From an uncultured Eubacteriales bacterium (GTDB taxonomy: Bacteria; Bacillota_A; Clostridia; Oscillospirales; Oscillospiraceae), in assembly GCA_900556015.1 (NCBI GenBank), contig USNH01000022.1, positions 1 to 8,938 on the forward strand: a stretch of DNA of 8,938 nt. Direction: 5' to 3'. Both the position numbers and the translations under genes were made by a program. Below are positions 1 through 8,239 of this stretch, piece by piece. How positions within the stretch are numbered: position 1 is the first letter of the stretch; the number at the start of each line of letters is the position of its first letter. The notes beneath the pieces are model-generated. The model did no database searches. It worked only from the letters and a program-made list of their open reading frames with translations, and was not told the origin of the DNA.

Positions 1-591
1 TCACGGTAATTGCGCTTTTCGGAGTATATATTCTGTTATGCGGTCGGCATGGTGATATTCGGCGGGATCAACGGTGCTACCGCCGCGCCGCATGGCGAAG
101 TGGAGATGCGCCTCCTCGCCGGATTCGGCGAGCGCCGTTGTGCCGACGGCGCCGACCGTGTCGCCGCAGGCGACCATCTGCCCGACGCCGACGGCGGGGG
201 AGACGTCGAGATTGGCGTACACGCTCACGACATCGTTCCCGTGGTCGATCTCCACAACGGTGCCGAGAAGATCGTCCTCATACACCGCCGTCACCGTGCC
301 GCCGGATACGGCAAGCACCGGCTCGCCTGCGGCGCATGCGATGTCCCAGCCGCGGTGGACGCGCCAGTCGGCCATCGTGCGGTCATAGGAGAGCGCCTCC
401 GCGCTGAAGCCGCGAAGCAGCACGCCGTTTACCGGACGGATGAACTGCGGAGCGCTCTCGTTCACCGATACCGGAACGTCCGGCATCTCCTCCTGCACGG
501 CGGGGGCCTGCGCCTCCGGCATCTCCTCGCCCTCCGCGGCGGGCAGGACGCCCGTGCCGAGCGGGAGACGCTCGTCCTCCTCCGTGTTCAT
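1..591 (-). CDS. M23 family metallopeptidase, SpoIIQ-like, 5'-truncated
   Basis: This gene encodes a LytM/M23 peptidase domain. From the ATG at 591 it gives 196 residues: an acidic, Pro/Glu-rich linker (about 1-48), then the M23 domain. The zinc motifs are visible as HRGWD (H79, D83) and HLH (H162, H164), so the full metal-binding set is kept. Bacillus subtilis SpoIIQ has lost its first histidine, whereas clostridial SpoIIQ keeps it. In the family, SpoIIQ sits in the forespore membrane, binds SpoIIIAH and helps build the channel to the mother cell during engulfment. The required N-terminal membrane segment is absent. The frame stays open past 591 to an ATG at 708, but those extra codons lie antisense to ecfA1 and look spurious. 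The gene is therefore probably cut at the junction near 591-622. The stop codon lies at 1-3. The M23 assignment is firm; the SpoIIQ role is inferred from similarity of the domain sequence. Confidence 0.85.
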   Translation of the reverse strand: MNTEEDERLPLGTGVLPAAEGEEMPEAQAPAVQEEMPDVPVSVNESAPQFIRPVNGVLLRGFSAEALSYDRTMADWRVHRGWDIACAAGEPVLAVSGGTVTAVYEDDLLGTVVEIDHGNDVVSVYANLDVSPAVGVGQMVACGDTVGAVGTTALAESGEEAHLHFAMRRGGSTVDPAEYHHADRITEYILRKAQLP

Positions 592-622
592 AACGGGGAT
601 GCTGCCCTGCGGCGGCGCGGTG
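591..622. other. Junction joining two 5'-truncated divergent genes
   Basis: To the left, the minus-strand M23 gene loses family-like sequence at about its MNTEEDE segment (ATG at 591). To the right, ecfA1 becomes recognisable at about GAVYVAGMDT (from about 614). Neither gene has its N-terminal part: the M23 protein lacks its membrane anchor and EcfA1 lacks Walker A. The 32 bases between cannot hold both missing ends, which together would need several hundred bases. The breakpoint is inferred to lie in or very near this interval. No inverted repeat, target duplication or transposase is visible. It could be a real deletion, an inversion endpoint or an assembly chimera. Confidence 0.7.
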
Positions 623-1282
623 TATGTGGCGGGTATGGACACCCGGGACGAGAAGCTGCTGCTGGAGATACGGCGGCGCACCGGCATGGTGTTCCAGAAC
701 CCGGACAATCAGATCGTTGCCAACGTGGTGGAGGAGGACGTGGCCTTCGGCCCGGAGAACTTGGGCGTGCCCACGGAGGAGATACGGCGGCGGGTGGATG
801 ACGCTTTAGCTGCTGTGGGCATGGAGAAATTCGCCCACCACGCGCCCCATCTGCTGTCCGGCGGACAGAAGCAGCGCATCGCCATCGCCGGGGTCATCGC
901 CATGCAGCCTGAGTGCATCGTGCTGGACGAGGCCACGGCCATGCTTGACCCGGCGGGGCGGCAGGAAGTCATCGACACCGTGCTGCGGCTGAATCGGGAG
1001 CGGGGCATCACCGTGGTGCTCATCACCCACCACATGGCGGAGGCCGCCCAGGCACAGCGGGTCATCGTGATGAACGACGGACTGGTGGCCATGGACGGCA
1101 CGCCGGAGCAGGTGTTTGCCCAGGTGGAGAAGCTCCACGAGCTGGGGCTGGCCGCGCCGGATACGGTGGAGCTGCTCTACGGCCTGCGCCGGGGCGGCAT
1201 GGACGTGCCGCTGACGGGCCTGACGGCGGAGGACTGCGCCGATACCATTTGCCGCGCCTTTTCCGCGGCGGAAGGGAAGTAG
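599..1282 (+). CDS. ecfA1: ECF transporter ATPase EcfA1, 5'-truncated (no Walker A)
   Basis: This is one of the two ATPases of the energy-coupling-factor module, which drives uptake of vitamins or metal ions through separate S components. The remaining sequence holds the Q-loop VFQNPDNQ (Gln at 695-697), typical of EcfA1 rather than EcfA2. It also holds the signature LSGGQKQR (854-877), the Walker B motif ending LDEAT (catalytic Glu at 929-931) and the H-loop His at 1028-1030. The first 50-60 residues of the family, including the P-loop GxxGxGKST, are missing. The ATG at 599 is the first start that avoids the M23 coding part and gives 227 residues, against about 270-290 normally. A longer frame from 440 only reads M23 sequence antisense. 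As it stands the protein should not bind ATP normally. It is followed directly by ecfA2. It is either a broken gene or a partial one at an assembly join. Confidence 0.85.
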   Translation: MLPCGGAVYVAGMDTRDEKLLLEIRRRTGMVFQNPDNQIVANVVEEDVAFGPENLGVPTEEIRRRVDDALAAVGMEKFAHHAPHLLSGGQKQRIAIAGVIAMQPECIVLDEATAMLDPAGRQEVIDTVLRLNRERGITVVLITHHMAEAAQAQRVIVMNDGLVAMDGTPEQVFAQVEKLHELGLAAPDTVELLYGLRRGGMDVPLTGLTAEDCADTICRAFSAAEGK

Positions 1283-1287
1283 CATTG
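1272..1287 (+). promoter_or_regulatory. Ribosome binding site deciding a TTG start for ecfA2
   Basis: The purine run AAGGGAAG at 1272-1279 ends five bases before a TTG at 1285. It overlaps the ecfA1 stop codon (TAG, 1280-1282). The alternative ATG at 1249 lies inside ecfA1, adds twelve residues unlike the family and has no comparable ribosome binding site. Confidence 0.6.
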
Positions 1288-2151
1288 GAAGCCATACTGC
1301 AAGTGGAGAACCTGACCCACACCTATTCGGCGGGCACGCCGTTCCAGCGCAGCGCGGTGGAGGGCATGAGCCTGCACGTGGGCACAGGGGAGTTTTTAGG
1401 CATCATCGGACATACCGGCAGCGGTAAGTCCACGCTGATACAGCATCTCAATGGGCTGCTGAAGCCCACCTCCGGGCGTATTTTGCTGGAGGGCAAGGAT
1501 ATTTGGGCCGACCCCAAGAGCATCCGCTCCGTCCGCTTCCGGGTGGGGCTGGTGTTCCAGTACCCGGAATACCAGCTGTTCGAGGAGACGGTGTATAAGG
1601 ACATCGCCTTCGGCCCGAAGAATATGGGCCTGACCGGGGAGGACATCGACCGCCGCGTGCGGGAGGCCGCCGCCTTCGTGGGGCTGGACGCGGAGCTGCT
1701 GGACAAGTCGCCCTTTGAGCTGTCCGGCGGGCAGAAGCGCCGGGTGGCCATCGCCGGGGTCATCGCCATGGAGCCCCAGGTGCTGGTGCTGGACGAGCCG
1801 ACGGCGGGGCTTGACCCCCGTGGGCGGGACGACATTCTGGCCCGCATTCAGGAGTACCACCGGGCGCGGAACGCCTCCGTGGTGCTGGTGAGCCACAGCA
1901 TGGAGGAGATCGCCCGGAACGTGGATCGCATCGTGGTGCTGTCCGACGGGAAGGTATATATGGAGGGCACGCCCGCCCAGGTGTTTGCCCGCTCCGCCGA
2001 GCTGGAGCGGGTGGGGCTGGATGTGCCCCAGGTCACCAAGGTGGCCGCCGCCCTGAAGCGGCGGGGACTGTCCATCGACCCGGCGGTGTATACCGTAGAG
2101 GCGCTGGAGCGTCAGCTGCTGGCGCTGAAAGGGGGCGAGGGCGTATGCTGA
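1285..2151 (+). CDS. ecfA2: ECF transporter ATPase EcfA2
   Basis: This is the second ATPase of the ECF module; it pairs with EcfA1 and docks on EcfT at the cytoplasmic face of the membrane. From the TTG at 1285 it has 288 residues, the usual length. All ABC motifs are present: Walker A GHTGSGKST (residues 42-50, from 1408), the Q-loop VFQYPEYQLFE (the EcfA2 hallmark), signature LSGGQKRR, Walker B LVLDEPT with the catalytic Glu, D-loop GLDPRG and the H-loop in LVSHSM. The N-terminus EAILQVENLTHTYSAGTPF matches the family, which supports the TTG start. The start is two bases after the ecfA1 stop. The 3' end overlaps ecfT by seven bases (ATGCTGA), which suggests translational coupling. An ATP-competent EcfA2 beside an EcfA1 without a P-loop would be an unusual pair if the junction is real. 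Confidence 0.93.
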   Translation: MEAILQVENLTHTYSAGTPFQRSAVEGMSLHVGTGEFLGIIGHTGSGKSTLIQHLNGLLKPTSGRILLEGKDIWADPKSIRSVRFRVGLVFQYPEYQLFEETVYKDIAFGPKNMGLTGEDIDRRVREAAAFVGLDAELLDKSPFELSGGQKRRVAIAGVIAMEPQVLVLDEPTAGLDPRGRDDILARIQEYHRARNASVVLVSHSMEEIARNVDRIVVLSDGKVYMEGTPAQVFARSAELERVGLDVPQVTKVAAALKRRGLSIDPAVYTVEALERQLLALKGGEGVC

Positions 2152-2951
2152 AGGACATCACCCTGGGCCAGTATTTCCCGGCGGACACGGTGGTACACCG
2201 TCTTGACCCCCGGACGAAGCTGCTGGCCGTCATCCTGTATATCGTGGCGCTGTTCAACGCCAGGGGCGTGGTGACTTACGCCATCATGGCCGCCGTGCTG
2301 GCCGCCAGCGTGCTGCTGTCCCACGTGCCGTTCAAGTCGCTGACCCGTGGCCTGAAGCCGGTCTACATCATCGTGGCGTTCACCGCCGTCATGAACCTGT
2401 TTTTCACCGCCGGTACGCCGGTGGCGGATGTGTGGCTGCTGCGCCACGTCACCGTGGAGGGCATCGTCTCCGCTGTGCAGATGATCTTGCGGATCGTGCT
2501 GCTCATCATGGGGACGTTCCTCATGACGTATACCACCAGCCCCATCGCGTTGACGGACGGGCTGGAGAGCCTGCTGTCCCCGCTGAAGAAGCTGCGCCTG
2601 CCCATTCATGAGCTGGCGATGATGATGTCCATCGCCCTGCGGTTCATCCCCACCCTCATCGAGGAGACGGACAAGATCATGTCCGCGCAGAAGGCGAGAG
2701 GCGCGGACTTTGAGACGGGCAACATCTTCCAGCGGGCCAAGGCGCTGATACCGATCTTAGTGCCGCTGTTCGTCAGCGCGTTCCGGCGGGCCGATGAGCT
2801 GGCCACCGCCATGGAATGCCGCTGCTATCACGGCGGCGAGGGCCGCACCGCCCTGCGGGTGCTGCGTATGCACAGCGCCGACTGGGTGACACTGCTGCTG
2901 TTCGCAGCGCTGGCGGCGGGCATCATCGTGCTGGCAAAATTCGGACTTTGA
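2145..2951 (+). CDS. ecfT: ECF transporter transmembrane component EcfT
   Basis: EcfT is the membrane scaffold that links the EcfA1/EcfA2 ATPases to exchangeable substrate-binding S components. The 268-residue protein starts with the family-typical DPRTKLL segment, followed by several hydrophobic stretches and a C-terminal membrane segment. The long cytoplasmic coupling region carries the first Ala-Arg-Gly motif (A184-R185-G186, in QKARGAD). The second coupling motif reads ECRCY (residues 224-228), keeping the arginine but with cysteines around it. The region ends HGGEGRT, as in many clostridial EcfT proteins. Its ATG overlaps the end of ecfA2, with a G-rich ribosome binding site at 2131-2140. 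No S component gene lies nearby, so this is a shared (group II) ECF module whose substrate cannot be read from the window. Confidence 0.93.
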   Translation: MLKDITLGQYFPADTVVHRLDPRTKLLAVILYIVALFNARGVVTYAIMAAVLAASVLLSHVPFKSLTRGLKPVYIIVAFTAVMNLFFTAGTPVADVWLLRHVTVEGIVSAVQMILRIVLLIMGTFLMTYTTSPIALTDGLESLLSPLKKLRLPIHELAMMMSIALRFIPTLIEETDKIMSAQKARGADFETGNIFQRAKALIPILVPLFVSAFRRADELATAMECRCYHGGEGRTALRVLRMHSADWVTLLLFAALAAGIIVLAKFGL

Positions 2952-2972
2952 CCGAGGAGAGGAGGCGGTGTC

Positions 2973-3728
2973 GTGCGGAACATCGCGCTGATATTGATGT
3001 ATAACGGCACGGCCTACCACGGCTGGCAGGTGCAGAAAACGGAGGTATCCGTGGCCCAGACGCTGGAGCGAGGGCTGAGTATGGTCTGCGGCCACCCGGT
3101 GAAGGTGACGGGCTGCGGGCGCACCGACGCCGGCGTCCACGCCGAACACTATGTGGCCAACTTCCGCACCGACTCCCGCATCCCGGTAGACCGGCTGCCC
3201 TTCGCGGTGAACACCCATATCCCGGAGGACATCGTGGTGAAGGATGCCTTTGAGGTGGCGGAGGATTTCAACGCCATCGGCTCTTGCATCCGAAAGGAGT
3301 ACACCTACCGCATCTACAACTCGCGGATCAAGAACCCGTTTTATGTAAACCGGGCGTATTTCTACCCCAAAATGCTGGACGAGGCGGTGATGGATCGGGC
3401 GGCCCGGGCCTTTGAGGGAACGCATGACTTTGCCGCCGTCCGCAGCGTGGGCACGAACGTGCGGAGCACGGTCCGCACCATCTACTACTGCCGCGTTACC
3501 CGCAGCGGCGAGCTGCTGGAATTGAAGGTATGCGCCGATGGATTTCTGTATAATATGGTACGTGCCATCACCGGCACGGTGCTGTACGCCGCCGAGGGCA
3601 AGCTGACGCCGGAGGACATTCCCAGGATATTGGACACGGGCAACCGCACGCTGGCCGGGCCGACCGCCCCGCCCGGCGGGCTGTATCTCACCCGTGTATG
3701 GTATGAGGATGAACGACTGAATGGATAA
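2973..3728 (+). CDS. truA: tRNA pseudouridine(38-40) synthase TruA
   Basis: TruA converts uridines 38, 39 and 40 in the anticodon stem-loop of tRNAs to pseudouridine. The 251-residue protein has the usual length. The catalytic motif GRTDAGVHA holds the nucleophilic aspartate D52. KEYTYRIYN (from residue 108) and FLYNMVR (191-197) are the other conserved active-site blocks. The start is a GTG at 2973 behind a strong GGAGG (2961-2965) seven bases upstream; the protein then begins RNIALILMYNGTAYHGWQ, as expected for the family. It follows ecfT after 21 bases, the conserved Firmicutes ecfA1-ecfA2-ecfT-truA order, and overlaps the next gene by eight bases. Nothing in the sequence looks damaged. 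Confidence 0.95.
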   Translation: MRNIALILMYNGTAYHGWQVQKTEVSVAQTLERGLSMVCGHPVKVTGCGRTDAGVHAEHYVANFRTDSRIPVDRLPFAVNTHIPEDIVVKDAFEVAEDFNAIGSCIRKEYTYRIYNSRIKNPFYVNRAYFYPKMLDEAVMDRAARAFEGTHDFAAVRSVGTNVRSTVRTIYYCRVTRSGELLELKVCADGFLYNMVRAITGTVLYAAEGKLTPEDIPRILDTGNRTLAGPTAPPGGLYLTRVWYEDERLNG

Positions 3729-4905
3729 TTTGGACTTTAACCGGGGCGACGCCCAGGAGGAGCAGCCCCGCCGCGTGGCGAAAAAGAGCCGCAGGCCGTT
3801 TCTTGTTTTGGCGGTGGCGGCGCTGCTGGCGGTGGGCGCGGTGACGGCGGCGGTGCTGCTGGATCGCAGCAGCTTTGACGGATTGCGCCGCAGCATCATC
3901 TACGCCAAGGCGGAGAAGGACGAAAACGGCTGTGCCCAGCTGTACCGTTACAGCAGCGACCAGTCGGGGCGGTTCGCCTCGCTGGAGGGCAGTCTAGCCA
4001 TCGTGTCCATGCACCAGGTGACGGTGCTGGACGAGAAGAACAAGACCGTGTATGACGAGACGGTGAAGTTCCAGTCCCCGGCGCTGTACGCCCAGGGCGG
4101 GTGGGCCGTGGCCTACGATGTGGGCGGCACGGTGCTGTACGTTCTGTCGGACAAGGGGCTGGTCTACCGGCTGGACTGCGCCGGGGAGATACTGAATGCC
4201 TCGCTGAACGAGAAGGGCTGGCTCACCGTGGTCTGCGGCGAGAGCGGCTGCAAGGCCGCCGTCCGGGTCTATGACCAGACGGGGCAGGCGGTGTTCGCTT
4301 TTTTGTCCTCCGATCGGTTCGTGATGACCGCCGCGCTGTCCGCCGACAGCAAGACACTGGCGGCAGTGACTATGGGGCAGGAGAACGGCGTGTTCGCCAG
4401 CTACGTGGTGTTTTACCGGGTGAACAGCGAGAAGGAGGCCGCACGATGCACCCTGCGGGGCAGCGTGGTCTATGACCTGACCGCCGCGGGCAGCGGCTTC
4501 TGCGCCGTGACGGAGGAGCAGCTGTGCTTTTTGGACGCGGAGGGCGTGATGACGGCATCCTACGGCTACGGCGGCGACTATCTGCGCCGTGTCAGCGTCA
4601 GCGGGGACGGCTATGCCGCGCTGCTGCTGGGGCATTACCGCACCGGCACGCAGAACCGGCTGGTGACGGTGGGCGCGGACGGCCAGGAGCTGGCGTCCCA
4701 GGAGTTGGACGCGGAGGTGACGAGTTTGTCCGCCGCCGGACGGTATGTGGCGCTGTTGACCACGGATCATGTGTCCATCTACGATAAGCAGCTGATGCCG
4801 GTGGCCGCGCTGGACGAGGTGAGTCAGGCCCGGGAGGTGCTGATGCGCGGTGACGGCTCTGCCGTGCTGGCGGGCAGCACATCGGCCAGCTTGTATCTGC
4901 CGTAA
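3721..4905 (+). CDS. DUF5711-like membrane-anchored protein, function unknown
   Basis: This 394-residue protein has a charged cytoplasmic N-terminus (about 1-26, with RRVAKKSRR), one membrane segment (about 27-47) and a large extracytoplasmic domain. That domain is built from repeated short blocks resembling blades of a beta-propeller: VTVLDEKNKTVYDE, AVRVYDQTGQAVF, LCFLDAEGVMTAS and VSIYDKQLMPVA. This fits DUF5711, which I recall in clostridial genomes between housekeeping genes and cvpA; I cannot search to confirm it. The ATG lies inside the end of truA (ATGGATAA) with only a weak, distant GAGG (3705-3708), so translation is probably coupled to truA. No catalytic motif is evident. A sensor, scaffold or envelope role is possible but unproven. 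Confidence 0.75.
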   Translation: MDNLDFNRGDAQEEQPRRVAKKSRRPFLVLAVAALLAVGAVTAAVLLDRSSFDGLRRSIIYAKAEKDENGCAQLYRYSSDQSGRFASLEGSLAIVSMHQVTVLDEKNKTVYDETVKFQSPALYAQGGWAVAYDVGGTVLYVLSDKGLVYRLDCAGEILNASLNEKGWLTVVCGESGCKAAVRVYDQTGQAVFAFLSSDRFVMTAALSADSKTLAAVTMGQENGVFASYVVFYRVNSEKEAARCTLRGSVVYDLTAAGSGFCAVTEEQLCFLDAEGVMTASYGYGGDYLRRVSVSGDGYAALLLGHYRTGTQNRLVTVGADGQELASQELDAEVTSLSAAGRYVALLTTDHVSIYDKQLMPVAALDEVSQAREVLMRGDGSAVLAGSTSASLYLP

Positions 4906-4914
4906 AGCGGCAGA
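4896..4914 (+). repeat. Short inverted repeat with a stop codon in its loop
   Basis: TCTGCCG (4896-4902) and CGGCAGA (4908-4914) are perfect inverted arms around the loop TAAAG, which contains the TAA stop of the DUF5711-like gene. The seven-pair GC-rich stem is not followed by a T-run, so it is not a standard intrinsic terminator. It ends 15 bases before the cvpA ribosome binding site. It may be chance, or it may affect mRNA stability or translation between the two genes. Confidence 0.4.
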
Positions 4915-4929
4915 GAGGTGTACACCCAC

Positions 4930-4945
4930 AGGAGGTGTTATGATG
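4930..4945 (+). promoter_or_regulatory. Ribosome binding site deciding the cvpA start
   Basis: A perfect AGGAGG at 4930-4935 precedes two adjacent ATG codons. The second (4943) has the usual seven-base spacing and the first (4940) only four, so 4943 is preferred. The same frame extends upstream to an ATG at 4850, but that part overlaps the preceding gene. Confidence 0.6.
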
Positions 4946-5602
4946 AACGGAAATATTGCCATATTTGTGGATCTTATCATCGCGGCGCTGCTGGTGCTGG
5001 CCCTGATACAGGGCGCACGGCAGGGCTTCGTGCAGGCGCTGACCCGCATCGTCGTGGTCATCGCGGCGCTGCTGCTGGCGGGGTGGATCGCCGGGAAGCT
5101 GGCCGAGCCCGCCGCCAGGTGGCTGGAGCCCATGCTGACGGAGAAGCTGGAGCAGCGCCTGACGGCCCAGGGACAGACCGAGGACGCAGGCGCGATGCTG
5201 GCGGCCTTCGGCTATCAGGGCGAGGCGCTGGAGCAGGTGCTGGACAACGTGATGGAGAAGGCGCAGCAGGCGGGGGAGACGCTGCTTTCCGCCGTGGTGT
5301 CCACGGCCATCAAGTCCGCCGCCTACGCGGTGGTGTACGTGGTGTCGTTTCTGCTGCTGCTCATTCTGCTGCGGCTGGCGCTGACGCCGCTACACCTGTT
5401 CACGAAGCTGCCGGTGGTACACGGCGTCAACGCCGTGCTGGGCGGCGCGCTGGGCCTTGTCAAAGGGGCGCTGCTGCTGTTTTTGGTGGTGTGGGCGCTG
5501 CAAAAGTGGCAGCTGTTCATCACGCCGGAGATGGTGGAGAAGTCGTTCCTGCTGAAATTTTTCGCCGCCAACAGCCCCATGGATCTGATCGCAAAGCTAT
5601 AA
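4943..5602 (+). CDS. CvpA family membrane protein
   Basis: This 219-residue protein has the CvpA (colicin V production) layout: a hydrophobic N-terminal helix (about 5-23) followed directly by GARQGF (24-29), the family's G-x-R-x-G-F type motif. A second helix (about 35-51), a charged, Glu/Gln-rich helical stretch (about 52-120) and two further membrane helices (about 127-148 and 167-186) follow. The last pair flanks LPVVHGVNAVLGGALGL, the conserved loop between the final CvpA helices. CvpA proteins are inner-membrane proteins linked to colicin V export in Escherichia coli and to envelope stress elsewhere; their biochemical role is not settled. No colicin or microcin gene is nearby, so the family name should not be read as a bacteriocin function. 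The gene lies 37 bases after the DUF5711-like gene and 47 bases before the Clp ATPase. Confidence 0.85.
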   Translation: MNGNIAIFVDLIIAALLVLALIQGARQGFVQALTRIVVVIAALLLAGWIAGKLAEPAARWLEPMLTEKLEQRLTAQGQTEDAGAMLAAFGYQGEALEQVLDNVMEKAQQAGETLLSAVVSTAIKSAAYAVVYVVSFLLLLILLRLALTPLHLFTKLPVVHGVNAVLGGALGLVKGALLLFLVVWALQKWQLFITPEMVEKSFLLKFFAANSPMDLIAKL

Positions 5603-5649
5603 GAATGGCTATACTACATACCTGAAGCAACGGATGACGGAGGAATACC

Positions 5650-7983
<2,334 letters not shown>

Positions 7984-7995
7984 GGAGGCGGTTTC

Positions 7996-8205
7996 ATGCT
8001 GTTCCGCAAGGATATCGAGCCCCGCTGCGCCTACTGCACCCAGGGGGTCCGCATCAACGAGACCCAGGTGGCCTGCGTGAAAAGGGGCATTGTGGCGGCG
8101 GAGAATCGCTGCTTCCGCTTCCGGTATGACCCCCTGAAGCGGGTGCCGCCCCGTCCGGCCCAGCTGTCCACCGACGGGCTGAAAGAGGAAGATTTCAGTC
8201 TATAA
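7996..8205 (+). CDS. Small four-cysteine protein, function unknown
   Basis: This 69-residue protein has cysteines C11, C14, C27 and C39 (C-x2-C-x12-C-x11-C), a spacing that could bind zinc. A basic, proline-rich tail follows (DPLKRVPPRPAQL), ending in an acidic EEDFSL. A GGAGG at 7984-7988 sits seven bases before the ATG, and the gene starts 12 bases after the Clp ATPase stop, so co-transcription is likely. I recall similar short proteins with the DPLKR-PP-P tail and EEDFSL-like end in other Oscillospiraceae, but cannot verify this here. The good ribosome binding site, tight spacing and ordered cysteines argue for a real gene. Function is unknown; a metal-binding adaptor for the neighbouring unfoldase is only a guess. 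Confidence 0.8.
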   Translation: MLFRKDIEPRCAYCTQGVRINETQVACVKRGIVAAENRCFRFRYDPLKRVPPRPAQLSTDGLKEEDFSL

Positions 8206-8206
8206 A
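8179..8206 (+). promoter_or_regulatory. Candidate sigma-A-like promoter for the EFR1 gene
   Basis: CTGAAA at 8179-8184 (four of six matches to TTGACA) is followed after 16 bases by TATAAA at 8201-8206 (five of six matches to TATAAT). Transcription would start near 8213, about 27 bases before the ATG at 8240. The 3' half lies at the start of a locally A-rich gap (8203-8226) in otherwise GC-rich DNA. The elements overlap the end of the small four-cysteine gene. This is pattern matching only. Confidence 0.3.
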
Positions 8207-8239
8207 ACCCACAAAAATACACAAAAGAGGGGAAATATC

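Noticed and set aside
440..598. Upstream extension of the ecfA1 frame to an ATG at 440
   Set aside because: These 53 codons read the M23 linker antisense (Ser/Gly/Arg-rich) and do not resemble an ABC ATPase N-terminus or contain Walker A.
591..622. Insertion sequence or attachment site at the M23/ecfA1 junction
   Set aside because: No transposase, terminal inverted repeat, target duplication or tRNA end can be seen there.
10..801. A 263-codon plus-strand frame opposite the M23 gene
   Set aside because: It is antisense to a domain with intact zinc motifs, and its His/Arg/Gly-rich translation shows no family features.
2757..3899. A 380-codon minus-strand frame opposite the end of ecfT and truA
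   Set aside because: It spans three real plus-strand genes, shows no motif, and reads as a codon-bias shadow.
3994..5133. A 379-codon minus-strand frame opposite the DUF5711-like gene and the start of cvpA
   Set aside because: It is low in recognisable motifs, rich in His, Gln and Arg, and antisense to two supported genes.
4943..5602. Bacteriocin or colicin system suggested by the CvpA family name
   Set aside because: No toxin precursor, immunity gene or exporter is nearby; CvpA homologues are widespread in genomes without colicin V.
5588..5615. Possible promoter before the Clp gene with -10-like TATACT at 5610-5615
   Set aside because: The best -35 match at acceptable spacing (ATCGCA, 16 bases) has only three of six matches and lies within the end of cvpA, so it is too weak to list.
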